The notes under the pieces: generated by a model | What the model saw: the letters and a program-made list of their open reading frames with translations, nothing else | What the model was told of the DNA's origin: nothing | Databases searched by the model: none | Program-made: the position numbers and the translations under genes | Source: Lepidodermella squamata | Lineage: Eukaryota > Gastrotricha | Direction: 5' to 3' | DNA length: 64,000 nt | NCBI GenBank assembly: GCA_047495785.1 | Contig: JBLDXI010000031.1 | Coordinates: 124,001-188,000 of the forward strand | Shown: in pieces, positions 1 to 10,000 of the stretch | Position numbering within the stretch: the stretch's first letter is position 1 | How the letters are laid out: every line of letters begins with the position of its first letter

Positions 1-187
1 TGATATGTAATAATTCGATTTTTCTCGAAGAGTAATTCAAACCTATCCTTTTTGCCCAAAATGGTTTGAAGAATACAGCTTGCTACGAGAGTAGGGCAAA
101 GAACGGATGCCAAACTCGCGGTAAGATTAATTCTTCTAGGTGAGGCCTTTTCATCAACTTTTTTCATTTTAGAAATTCTTGATCGGA

Positions 188-1987
188 ACTGCGCTCAGAA
201 AATCCAATGAAGCATTGGATTTCTCCCCCTTCGCCGAACCCGATGCGATAGACCCGCTTTCCCCTTTCCCTCCGGCCATCCAGCCGAAATCTAGAATTGA
301 GCGGCATACTGGCCCCGAATTTCTGCTACCTTCGTGCCACCTCAGCCATACTGCGTGCCGCAAGCAGTTCTGCATCTGCTGTTCCGTCTCCGCCTGTTGA
401 AGCTGCTGAACAAGCTGATCAATTGAACCGGGAGAATGTCCCGATGGCGCCCGAAGATGATGATTGAGTGACGCGTAGATTTTTTACTGAATTTTCGGAC
501 GTGAAAAGGGTAGCGCGAGCTAAGTTAAATAGCATTGCTTGATACGCAGATGAAATACGTAACGCAAATTTACTCGCAGACGTTACTGAATTCAAAGATT
601 CGAAAATCCGTCCCATTATTAATAGAATATCGCGTTACGAATCACTTCGCAAAATGAACGTTACTCACATCTCGAAGTGAACGGCGCTATTGCATAGCCA
701 GTTGGTTACTTTCAATGCTTTAGTGCAAAGCAATGATGAAGCCCAAGCCTCATTAAAAGAAATGTACCAAGTGGGGAATCCCTTTTGCACATACAATGTG
801 GGTAGTCCAGATGGCAAGATTTTGGAAGTTGCTCATATCAGCTTATAGACCTGATCGAATTCAAGACTATACGGTTCCGGATTGCCGGATTGGATTAACT
901 AACTGCCTGCCTCGGAGAAAACAAATCGCCCGATTTGATCACGATTTTTAGAGTTCAGAAACAATAATATGGTATTAGCTTAATAATGACCGCCAAGAAC
1001 AAATTACACCTCTGTAATAAGTACAAGACAATGCCCCAAATAGTGGCAATATGACCCGAAAAATCACCAGATAGCAAATAATAAAAATCCACTGCGCTCA
1101 GAAAATCCAATGAAGCATTGGATTTCTCCCCCTTCGCCGAACCCGATGCGATAGACCCGCTTTCCCCTTTCCCTCCGGCCATCCAGCCGAAATCTAGAAT
1201 TGAGCGGCATACTGGCCCCGAATTTCTGCTACCTTCGTGCCACCTCAGCCATACTGCGTGCCGCAAGCAGTTCTGCATCTGCTGTTCCGTCTCCGCCTGT
1301 TGAAGCTGCTGAACAAGCTGATCAATTGAACCGGGAGAATGTCCCGATGGCGCCCGAAGATGATGATTGAGTGACGCGTAGATTTTTTACTGAATTTTCG
1401 GACGTGAAAAGGGTAGCGCGAGCTAAGTTAAATAGCATTGCTTGATACGCAGATGAAATACGTAACGCAAATTTACTCGCAGACGTTACTGAATTCAAAG
1501 ATTCGAAAATCCGTCCCATTATTAATAGAATATCGCGTTACGAATCACTTCGCAAAATGAACGTTACTCACATCTCGAAGTGAACGGCGCTATTGCATAG
1601 CCAGTTGGTTACTTTCAATGCTTTAGTGCAAAGCAATGATGAAGCCCAAGCCTCATTAAAAGAAATGTACCAAGTGGGGAATCCCTTTTGCACATACAAT
1701 GTGGGTAGTCCAGATGGCAAGATTTTGGAAGTTGCTCATATCAGCTTATAGACCTGATCGAATTCAAGACTATACGGTTCCGGATTGCCGGATTGGATTA
1801 ACTAACTGCCTGCCTCGGAGAAAACAAATCGCCCGATTTGATCACGATTTTTAGAGTTCAGAAACAATAATATGGTATTAGCTTAATAATGACCGCCAAG
1901 AACAAATTACACCTCTGTAATAAGTACAAGACAATGCCCCAAATAGTGGCAATATGACCCGAAAAATCACCAGATAGCAAATAATAA
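188..1987. repeat. 903-bp tandem direct duplication
   Basis: Two head-to-tail copies, about 188-1084 and 1091-1987, are essentially identical at a constant offset of 903 bp. The six bases between them are the only junction sequence. The plus strand of each copy has coding-like stretches broken by stops, for example a frame containing DVKRVARAKLNS and later LVTFNALVQSNDEAQ, so the unit may carry a decayed gene; I do not recognise it. The duplication lies directly downstream, in transcription direction, of the polymerase kappa first exon and may be part of a long intron or may have displaced later exons. Confidence 0.9.
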
Positions 1988-2034
1988 ATATTTGCCTAAC
2001 TCTGTAATACTGTATGTTTTATCAATCAATTTAC

Positions 2035-2371
2035 CTGCCAAATCTGGCTGATCGCGTATCTCAACCGATGCGTAAAAAGCGTCCATATCGACGTGAACCA
2101 TGACTCGGCTGAGATTTCGTGACCTCTCCGCATCCTGCACGGCTTTCTCGGCCAGTAACCGAAACCGCTCTCGCTCTTGCGGCGACGTGCTCGCAAGCCG
2201 CCGCTTCATTTCTGCAACTCGGTTCGCAATATTCGCCTGTTTCTCGGCTTTCCGCTTGTCGAATGCAGATCCTTTCGTTGCCTCGGCGACTCGCCGGGCG
2301 ATCTCTTCGGGAGCTAGTGGGGCCGGAACATCGTTTTGCCCATCACAGCCAGAAGCTGCATGCTTTCCCAT
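2035..2371 (-). CDS. POLK: DNA polymerase kappa, N-terminal exon only (partial)
   Basis: Y-family translesion DNA polymerase, first coding exon. The start is at 2371. The N-terminal helical extension typical of Pol kappa is visible (ATKGSAFDKRK, then a charged helix and AERSRNLS), followed by the first catalytic motif HVDMDAFYASVE with the metal-binding aspartates. The exon ends at a canonical donor (GTAAAT) after DQPDLAG, where the family continues into PIAVG. No continuing exon is visible in 1-2034, which is filled by the 903-bp duplication. Either the intron is unusually long for this genome and the next exon lies off the window, or the gene is truncated. Identity is secure from the combination of extension and motif; whether it is functional is unknown. 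Confidence 0.85.
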
Positions 2372-2842
2372 TTAAATAATCAAAACTAACTAAGATCTAC
2401 TTCAAATAAATTAGATAGCAAAATATCATCGGGTTCGGGTTGGAAGCTAAGCCTCATGCCATGGTGATGTGATTTCAGAGAAAAACATGGCCCCTAAGAG
2501 GTGATAAAGTGTCAAAATAAAGAAGCCTGAAATAACCTTTCTGCAAGTAGCACTGCTAAAAATTATCAGCTAGCAAAGAAAATTAATTGATTTCAGACAG
2601 CTTCAACTTTTCTGGAAGCTGATGATAATACAGACAACACTAGGCCTAGGCACTGTGGTTCCACATTTCAACTTCTGCCAACTTACATAACGCTTGTTCT
2701 TGTTTATTGATTCAATTCTCAGCAGCTTTCATTCAATAAATAGATATTTAATCAGATAAAAGTATGCATCCTCATCTCATCACTCTCGATTCTCCACGCA
2801 GCCATTTCTCCGCGCTTTGACTTTAGGGCGAACCACTGGCAT
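2372..2842. other. Intergenic, no gene seen
   Basis: AT-rich sequence between two minus-strand genes. It would contain the promoter of the polymerase kappa exon only if that gene has no upstream non-coding exon. No conserved motif was recognised. Confidence 0.4.
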
Positions 2843-3175
2843 TCAACCTTTTTGAATCTGTGTAAGCCACGATGCTCCCTTCAAATGCGTCTGGCCGCCG
2901 TATTTCTTCGGCGTAACCAGTGTTGCGCACTGATCCTTGTTTGACATGTAGCAAGTATCTTGTTGCCCTTTGCCAAAGTTGAAGGCATAACGGTAGCCTG
3001 CGCACTTCGTGTCTTGATCACAAAGAGCTACGCAGGTCGGAACGTTCGATACCTTGCGTGCCGAATAGTAGCCTTTACACTCCTCGTTTATTGCTGGCTT
3101 GAATTCAGCGACCGCTTGTGGGGTGAGAACGCTTGCCAGAAAAACAGCAACAACGATTTTGCAGAACATGTTCAA
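2843..3175 (-). CDS. Small secreted PAN/apple-like protein
   Basis: A 110-residue single-exon frame. Residues 1-23 form a clear signal peptide (hydrophobic FCKIVVAVFLASVL, cleavage expected near AVA-EF). The mature part has cysteines in EECKGYYS, TCVALCDQDTKCAGYRY, DTCYMS and DQCATL. The CxALCDxDxxCxGYxY arrangement is the core of PAN/apple domains. This is a fold-level assignment from cysteine spacing, and the protein is somewhat shorter than a full apple domain. The role is likely extracellular binding; no specific partner can be named. The start was chosen because the signal peptide begins at this methionine. Confidence 0.65.
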   Translation of the reverse strand: MNMFCKIVVAVFLASVLTPQAVAEFKPAINEECKGYYSARKVSNVPTCVALCDQDTKCAGYRYAFNFGKGQQDTCYMSNKDQCATLVTPKKYGGQTHLKGASWLTQIQKG

Positions 3176-3815
3176 TTCGCGAAATGAATGATGAAATTCA
3201 AGAGAAAAGTGGTAAAGAAAAATGTGTAGAATGCTTCATTCGACAAATTGCTCGCTTCCTCGCCGGGTTTTTCGCCTTTTTATTGAACCAGGTGCTGGCG
3301 GTTGGAGCGCGTCAGACGGCGAGACGGGTAGGCGAAAACCAACATGACCAACGGTCTTATGACTTCGTCATCGATCGCCTTCAATTATGAAGGGGAATAC
3401 GAAGATAATTTTATACACACCATCTTATTATTACAGGTGCCTCAAAGTCATTGACGTCTTAACGTGAAAACAACAATGAAGACGTTTGCGCTAGAAATGG
3501 TGTAAAATGGCAATTATTTTCAAAAAAGTACAGCGCTAATCACGAAGCACACTATACCGATGGAGAGCAGACTTGCTATACAGTTTTAAATCAAACTTGG
3601 AATCGATAACTTGCATTCATTTCAAGACCATGCAAAAGCCTAAATCACTCCCCGACGACTAGCCTATAGCTTTCGATTTCGCTAACTTTGAAACCTAAAG
3701 GTAATTCCGATTGGACAGTAGACAGTAGAAAATGAATGACGGGCCACGTGAAGAAAGCATTGCAATAACACAACGAGGTTTTTTCTCGATTTCGCGATCG
3801 GCATTGACCGTTCTA
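3176..3815. other. Intergenic, no gene seen
   Basis: It holds only short frames on both strands, which appear to be chance or shadows of the neighbouring secreted gene's leader region. No repeat or RNA gene was recognised. Confidence 0.4.
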
Positions 3816-4225
3816 TTAACCCTTAGCCGCCGGCGCAATGACGTGTTAACTCGAGCACCTTTCAGAAAATCCCAGAAAATCAAGAAGAGGCTAAAATCAA
3901 ATTCTGAGTCGGCAGAAAGTCTTACATTTAGCCTTAGATTGAAAGCCGAACCTCTTTGTCAGAAGAAATTTACCTGGGTTGCCGTTGCTATGACGTGTTA
4001 ACGCGTTTTCATGACGTGTTAACAAGTCATTTAAAAATTTTCTCACTATTTTCGACCTGATCAGAATGGCTTTGAAAATTTGGATTTTCGGGGAGTGCTT
4101 GTTACTTGCTATTGATTTATCATAATTTATGACGCAACAATGGGTTCGATAGCCCACATCCTCCGACCACGGTGAATTTTCTCCGGAATTAACGCGTGTA
4201 CACGTCTTCGGCGGCTAAGGGTTAA
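3816..4225. mobile_element. piggyBac-type MITE (402 bp, TTAA duplication)
   Basis: TTAA at 3816-3819 and at 4222-4225 flanks a 402-bp segment whose ends are perfect 13-bp inverted repeats, CCCTTAGCCGCCG (3820-3832) and its complement (4209-4221). TTAA target duplication plus ends beginning CCC/CCY is the piggyBac superfamily signature. Inside, TGACGTGTTAAC recurs three times (near 3838, 3990 and 4012), which could be transposase-binding subterminal repeats. There is no transposase gene, so the element is non-autonomous. Confidence 0.88.
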
Positions 4226-4515
4226 AATCTATAAGTCGGCATCTTCTTATATCCAATCCTGGTCATTTCGACCCACTTTCATCAATAACATTTTCAACTG
4301 TCAGAGGCCATCAGCATCACCAGTGCGTCTTTAATCGCTGCATCAGTAATTAAAATCAAAATGCACGCACCCAAATTAAAATCTAGAGAATGCAAAAAAC
4401 GAACAATTAAAATTAAAAAATACTCAAACCTCAAACAATTATTTTCCTTTTTTTATTCATTTTTCCGATAAATACAAAAGGAGACAAATAGCGAATAGCG
4501 AATGAAAATTGCTGA

Positions 4516-4973
4516 TCAAGAAATTGAAAGAACGGGCAATTTCAGCGTGGCCTGGATCTGCGTCAGATCGCCGCCAGTCGCCGCCACAAAGCCTGAACCG
4601 CCGCGTTTCAGCGAGATGATGCCCTCCAACGGCTTATTCGCAACCGGATCCATGACGACCTCACCCGATTTCTCGTCAAATTTCAACACTTTATCAGCCG
4701 CTGATTGCAGGACAACAGCCCCGGACGGCCGTAAAACAGCTAATTGCTGCGAATTCGTCAGCACATCGCCGGTTATGGCGCATACGTAGTCGCCACTTTC
4801 AAGGGAGAGAAATGACGAGGTAGAAGCCGCCGCGTTTTCTTCTTTGCGGGCTCGCTTGAAGTGAACGGGTAGCAAGTCTTTGAGTTTGAGCGGTTTGTGT
4901 GACATTGGGCATTTTACGACTTCTTCGGGCTTTGGTGGCATTGTGTCCTCCGCCAACGATTCGGCAGAGTCAC
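4516..4973 (-). CDS. NOSIP: NOSIP homologue, C-terminal exon
   Basis: Nitric-oxide-synthase-interacting protein family: U-box-type E3 ligases that are also spliceosome-associated. The exon holds the C-terminal half: VKCPMSHKPLKLKDLLPVHF, then YVCAITGDVLTNS and AVLRPSGAVV, a final MDPVANKPL and LKRGGSGF. These are the conserved blocks of the second split U-box. The frame opens directly after a good acceptor (ATTTCAG, complement of 4974-4980), so upstream exons are expected. The family N-terminal half is not found in the following kilobases on the minus strand, which instead contain transposon scraps. The methionine at 4956 is therefore probably internal, and the gene may be 5' truncated by transposon insertion. 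Confidence 0.8.
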
Positions 4974-5262
4974 CTGAAATTAATCAATTAAATATTAAAT
5001 AAAATCCCTTTTATATTTGATTATTTATAAATTATCCAAAAGCTTATATTTGTATATTCAAAATTAAGATTTCAGAGTTCCAATTTGACCAATAACAGCT
5101 TATAATTCTGATCCAGAACATTTCTTTCAAATTTCAAGTATCGACGCTTCCAAGCAGATGAGTCGATTCTTGCGATGTCGCGAATGAATTTCAATGTGAT
5201 GTCCATCCATTTCCAAGATGGTTCATGTCTCAGCCGCTCTGAAGAGCGAATCAAATTCGAAT
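4974..5262. other. AT-rich spacer, no exon recognised
   Basis: This is where upstream NOSIP exons would be expected. I see no frame matching the NOSIP N-terminus. A 60-residue minus frame (5072-5254) has no recognisable family. Confidence 0.4.
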
Positions 5263-5430
5263 TATCGGCTTATCGAGCTATCCTACTGGAAGTCAGTGAG
5301 CCCGAAGTACCCGACCCTGTCCAAGGGCATTGTCGCAGTGTCATCGGTATCTGAGAGAAGATTCAGTCAAGCAAGATTTGTGAGCACAGAGGAGAACCCT
5401 CAAAATGCTGAGGATCTCCAAGCCAATGGC
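5263..5430 (+). pseudogene. hAT-like transposase C-terminal scrap
   Basis: The plus-strand frame reads YWKSVSPKYPTLSKG followed by VAVSSVSERRFSQARFVST. The W...YP.L and SSxSERxFS elements are the conserved dimerisation-domain blocks of hAT transposases. The spacing between them is shorter than usual, suggesting an internal deletion. There is no surrounding transposase or terminal repeat, so this is a dead fragment. The assignment rests on a short motif. Confidence 0.45.
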
Positions 5431-5584
5431 CAAGTAAACAATAGGTTTACCCAAAGTGTAAACCCAACCCGTCCTGCCTCAGGAACCGTTCTGAACATAG
5501 CATGGCAGCTCCAAACGCTTTTTTACTAAAGACTATCAAATCAGCTCCTGATTACAACGGGGTTTTTTCGAGTAATTTATCGGC

Positions 5585-5718
5585 GTTGAAGAGCCACTTT
5601 TCGCCGAAGAAGCTACTTGTGACTTTGAAACGGGTTTAATAGCGACGCTGAAGAAACAAGTCGGTCGAGATGGCAAGTATTTGAGAATCGACGGCTGTCA
5701 TTTTCATTTCACTCAGGC
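5585..5718 (+). pseudogene. MULE-like transposase fragment
   Basis: The plus-strand frame contains CDFETGLIATLKKQ followed 20 residues later by DGCHFHFTQ. The DFE and GCxFHxxQ blocks are adjacent in the catalytic core of Mutator/MULE transposases. The frame ends exactly where the P-type transposon terminus begins at 5719, so the fragment is cut off by that element or by a rearrangement involving it. Confidence 0.6.
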
Positions 5719-8700
5719 CATAGACAATGATGTAACAGATCGGACACTCACGCACTTGCCTGTTTACGCTAAACCATAAATTTGCACACTAATTTAAATG
5801 CATTGATTTAAAAGGTGAAAATAGTCGTAGGCCTCGGAATTTTTTGAAACTTGGACCTAAAAATTCCTCATCTTTCAAGGATGCTAGTGATGCAAACTTC
5901 GAGGTGCGGTTCCTTCCCTATGATTTTTAAATTAGGAAAAAAGATTGTAGCGATTTTTGTCAGTTGTTAAGTCTATTTTCAAGTTTTTTTTAGCGCCACT
6001 CAAAATTTGATTGTTACGAAAAACGAACATCTGTGGCACACTCCATTTTTATTGCAATTTTTCAGCTTTAATTTAAGTCGATCGAAAAATAGTAGATAGA
6101 TATCAAAATAGAAAAAAATTGAAGCGTTTTTCATTTTTCATTCACATGTTTTGGTTTTGAGCCGCTTTACGGCTTTTCGTCGGTTGCTTCATAGCCACCT
6201 GCCGCATTTTGAGCTCATGGCGAAGGAAAGTTCCAGCCGCAACAGCGACAATCGATTTGAAGAGTTGATGAGAGTGTGGCGCAGCACCGGCGTCGAATTC
6301 TTGGCATAGGCCGTCAAGAAGCACCGGCCTGGCACAAGCCGCGTAAAAAAGCGTTCTTTGCACGGCAACGATGGGTAGTGAAGTCCTTAGGTAATAGTCC
6401 AGATTTTCACGTATGATCGACCGGACGGATTTCACGATTCGATATACCGTCAATGACGGGCGAGTGAGACTGAAATCGTACAACTTTTAGATAACGAATT
6501 CCAAGCAAAATGTTTATTACCATAATTTTCCGTCTTGTTTTCGAAAACTGAAGCCCTTTATCACACGGCATGGAGTCAGAAGGAAATCGCGTGTCAGGGA
6601 ATCGATACAGCCGGGGCATTTCAGCTTGTCAGTTAGAAGTTTTTTGACGCAAAATCCACCAATGTTGGCAATAATTTCTTCCCCAATTAGGGGGAGCGTT
6701 GCTTCGTACTCCATTCCTCTTTGCAGTAACTCGTCTTCAGCTTCAATTTCGTCCCATTCAGTTAAATCATGAAGCTCAGCAACCTAGAATAAAATAAAGT
6801 TGTTAAGAACAAATCTCCATATAATTCAAGTCTCAATTATCGAGGCAAAATCAACCTTGGTCTGAATAAAAAAATATCGAAAAATTCAAAAAATTATGGA
6901 AAAATCAATTTTTAAATTTTAAATTGAATTAAATCAATTTTCGAATTATTTTCCAATAAATGAGATTTTGTTTCATAGATTTATAATAAAACCTACAACA
7001 AAATTTCTTTCACAATTTTGCAGCCTATACTAAATATTTTTATCGGTTTCAATATTTTGGAAAAAAATAAAAATGAGCACAATTTAAGGAGGATCATCAC
7101 TCACTTTTTGGCTGCTATCGTCGCCATCATACAGCGGTTTTTTGATGTGATCGAAAATCGTCACTTGGTTGAAACGCATGGTTTTTTCGACGTTTCCCTT
7201 TGCCAATACATATCTCTGGATCATATAGCCCCGGATAGCAGCAATCAACTGCTCTGGGGTCGGATTCATCGCAAAACCATTGAATTGTCGAGCAAACGAG
7301 AACAACAACTCTAGGCTGTCCTGTAGAAAATAGTAAGTCGCGACGAATGCAACGTCACAGCTGAATAAGAGGTATTCAACAACAGCAACAGTCGTTCTTA
7401 TCGCTTGGACCATTCCACGCACGCCAGATTTCAATGTGCTTTCAATAGCCTTGTTGCCAACAGTGTCGGTGAAACTCAGTAAAACATCGATGCCATCTTC
7501 GAGGTGAGATTTCCAGGTCGGGAAGGTTTCCTTGCGAACTGGGCGCCGATTGGGTTCGACATCGGAAAGATTGCGCTGGTTGAGGCAGTCCCACACTGTG
7601 TTAATAATTCGGCACAATTTCTCCGTGCCTTCGCTATTTCCGAAATTCGTCTGATATTGAGGGATGCTACGCAGTACAGCAAGGGCATTGGCGACGCTGC
7701 CGCTGAAAATTTGTACAGCGAGTGTCACCTTCATCGGCCACTTTGCCCAAGCCAAGTGAGAACTGGTCAATTTGGTGCGAAGGTGGAGGCCAACTGCATC
7801 TTGGAGATGAACCAGTTCAACGACGTGGAGCCAATAGGCTTTGTAAATCTGGCCACGGTAGGTAAAAACTAGAATTCCCCATTTGGCAAAGAGAGCGCGA
7901 ATTAGTTTTAAGCAATGAGTTGCGTCTTGGCTCCAGTACCAACTCGACTCATGCGCAGCTGGAAACGGCGAGAAAATTTCGGTCGGAATTTCTTCAAAAC
8001 CTTCCATGGTCTTTACATTCGCCCGGTGGCCATCGGCAGTAGTTACAATAGCGTGCAACCCTCGCGTTACAAACTCCTGTCGAATTTCCTTCAGAACTGC
8101 TGACTGAATTGTTTCGCAAGTCGATTCTAACAACAAGAGGCAAACCGGGTAGCACACGCCACCTGACAGTGAAACAGCTAAAAAAACTACTGCTTCGTGC
8201 GGAGGTTTGCCGAGCTGACTTTCAACATCGGGCAGGGTGTTGAATGATCCCGCGTCAACCAAACCGTGAACTGTTTCATCACCGAAATGGAAGTACTCGC
8301 CCCTTTTGATTACCATAGCGTCCATTTGGATCACGTAGTGACGCTTTGATGGCGATTTAAAACGAATCGTTTCAAGGAGAGACAAAGCCAATTGATTAAG
8401 CCCAGGCTTAACAACAACTTGAGCCAGCCATCGACGAACTGTTCGCTCAGACGGCATGCATTTTCCGAAATATACACGAAGTTTCATTCGAGCAGAGGGC
8501 TGCAAACCTATAAAAATAATTTAAACATTTACCGGAAAAATTAAAAAATTCGAATTAAAAAATGTACAAATTAAAAATAAAAAAATAAAAAAATGATTTC
8601 AAATAACATATTTTTCCGAATTTTCCGAAGTGAAAAAATTCAGATCGGTAAAAAGTATAATAATAAAAATTAATCAACGTATATTTAAAAACTATATGAA

Positions 8701-10000
8701 TAATTAGGGAGATTTTTGATCATTTCTATAATTTTATTGAAGCTTCAATTTGTTAAAATATGATTCGTAAATTCGATACATGAAGTATAGTTGTTTATTA
8801 GTTATAATAAAAAATAGCCAAAAAAATCAAAGATTTCTTTGAACCTGTTGCCATTTCCTTGAATAAATTTGAGTATCGTCGTCCTTTGAGCGGCTTTGAT
8901 GCAATTGTTTCCATCTCGTCAACTAGTTGCTTTCCAACCTCGCCCAGGGAATTTCGCTTTTGGTGTATTTTGTTCAATTGATTTTCAAGCGACTTCATTT
9001 TTCGCTTCATTCTGCTGCAATTTGTCTTCGCTATACTGAGTCTTGCTTTCAGTTGTTCTCGGGTGAATTGGGTTCGACCAGGCCGCCGGGCCGGCAATTC
9101 TTTCACGGCGACGGCTGCAGAGGTCGATGCAACGTTTTCCTGGGACTGGAGAGGTAAGCCGTTAGAACCACCGAAACTGTCTTGTCCGGAAGAATTTTCT
9201 GCATCTATTTGTCCACCCGAACCCGGGCCTTTTGATTCGTTAATTTTGTAAATCCCGAATTCGAGTTCATTATTGTTAAATTGGTGAAGCTTTCCACCTG
9301 AAGGCTTGCGCCTTTTCTTGAGTTCCCGAACGCGGCTGGCTCGCGAAACAAGCGCGAGTCGAAGCGAAATTTCATCTTCGTCCTCGGCCAAATTGAACTC
9401 CTTCTTCATCAGCTCTCTTTGGACTTTGTGGGTGGCCTGTCTTCAAGAAATTAACCATGAGAATCGAACTTTAACAACCCGCATATTAAGAAATGCCGCA
9501 TGCCCGCATGCTATATTAAGAAATATTAAGAATGTTAAGAAATTAAGAAATCAGCAAAATTAAGAATTAACTGAAAACTAAACATGTTAGGTTTGCATTT
9601 AAAATGAAACTCAATAAAAATGGGTAGGAAATAGATTTCAAGAAATCCTCCTTAAAAATTTCCTCTGAAGTGCTGACTTTAATGACACATGCACACAACA
9701 ACTTTACATTTTTCGAATGCTTATTTTTATCGAGTGAGCATGGCACGCGATGACGCAACACAACAATACAGAGTGTGAGTAATCGATTTTTCGATATTGA
9801 TTTTCTCGGCAACGAAATCGAACCGCACTACGGGACTTGGATCATTATTACCGTAAAAAAATGCCCGATTTTTCGATATTTTTTTCAAGAATTTAGGAGA
9901 ACAACGACTTTTCGGCCGGATTTATAATGGCCGATCCACGCATAATTAGTGTTTCAATGCGAAGTGCGTGAGTGTCCGATCTGTACCATCATTGTCTATG
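5719..10000 (-). mobile_element. P-element/THAP9-type DNA transposon, 4.28 kb
   Basis: The ends are 39-bp inverted repeats: 5719-5757 (starting CATAGACAATGATG and ending CACGCACTT) and the complement of 9962-10000, matching at 37 of 39 positions. Termini starting CA are usual for the P superfamily. A spliced minus-strand transposase of the same superfamily lies inside. The expected 8-bp target duplication is not convincing (5711-5718 against 10001-10008 match at four of eight bases), and the flanks are unrelated: a MULE scrap on the left, a homeodomain exon on the right. AT-rich non-coding stretches at 5758-6141 and 9441-9961 contain no other gene that I can see. Confidence 0.9.
6142..9409 (-). 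CDS. P-element/THAP9-like transposase, four exons
   Basis: The exons (complement) are 8845-9409, 7105-8507, 6521-6783 and 6142-6469, with GT-AG introns, giving a continuous 852-residue frame, close to the family length. Exon 1 is charged and coiled-coil-like (TNCSRMKRKMKSLENQL). Exon 2 has the RNase-H-like core: MDAMVIKRGEYFHF with the first acidic residue, TTADGHRANVKTM with the second, and the DATHCLKLIRALF block. It continues with KLTSSHLAWAKWPMKV, LAVQIFSGSVANAL, NSEGTEKLCRIINTVWDCLNQR and YFLQDSLELLFSFAR...NPTPEQ, all diagnostic of THAP9/P transposases. Exon 3 carries IGGFCVKKLL with a CxxC. An upstream acceptor at about 9440 suggests a further 5' exon. The N-terminal THAP zinc finger usual in this family was not found, so completeness is uncertain. 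Confidence 0.85.

Noticed and set aside
6142-6714. Treating the small frames at 6142-6483, 6407-6619 and 6517-6714 as separate genes
   Set aside because: Two of them are exons 3 and 4 of the P-type transposase once GT-AG introns are placed (the junction at 6469/6521 restores frame); the third is a shadow.
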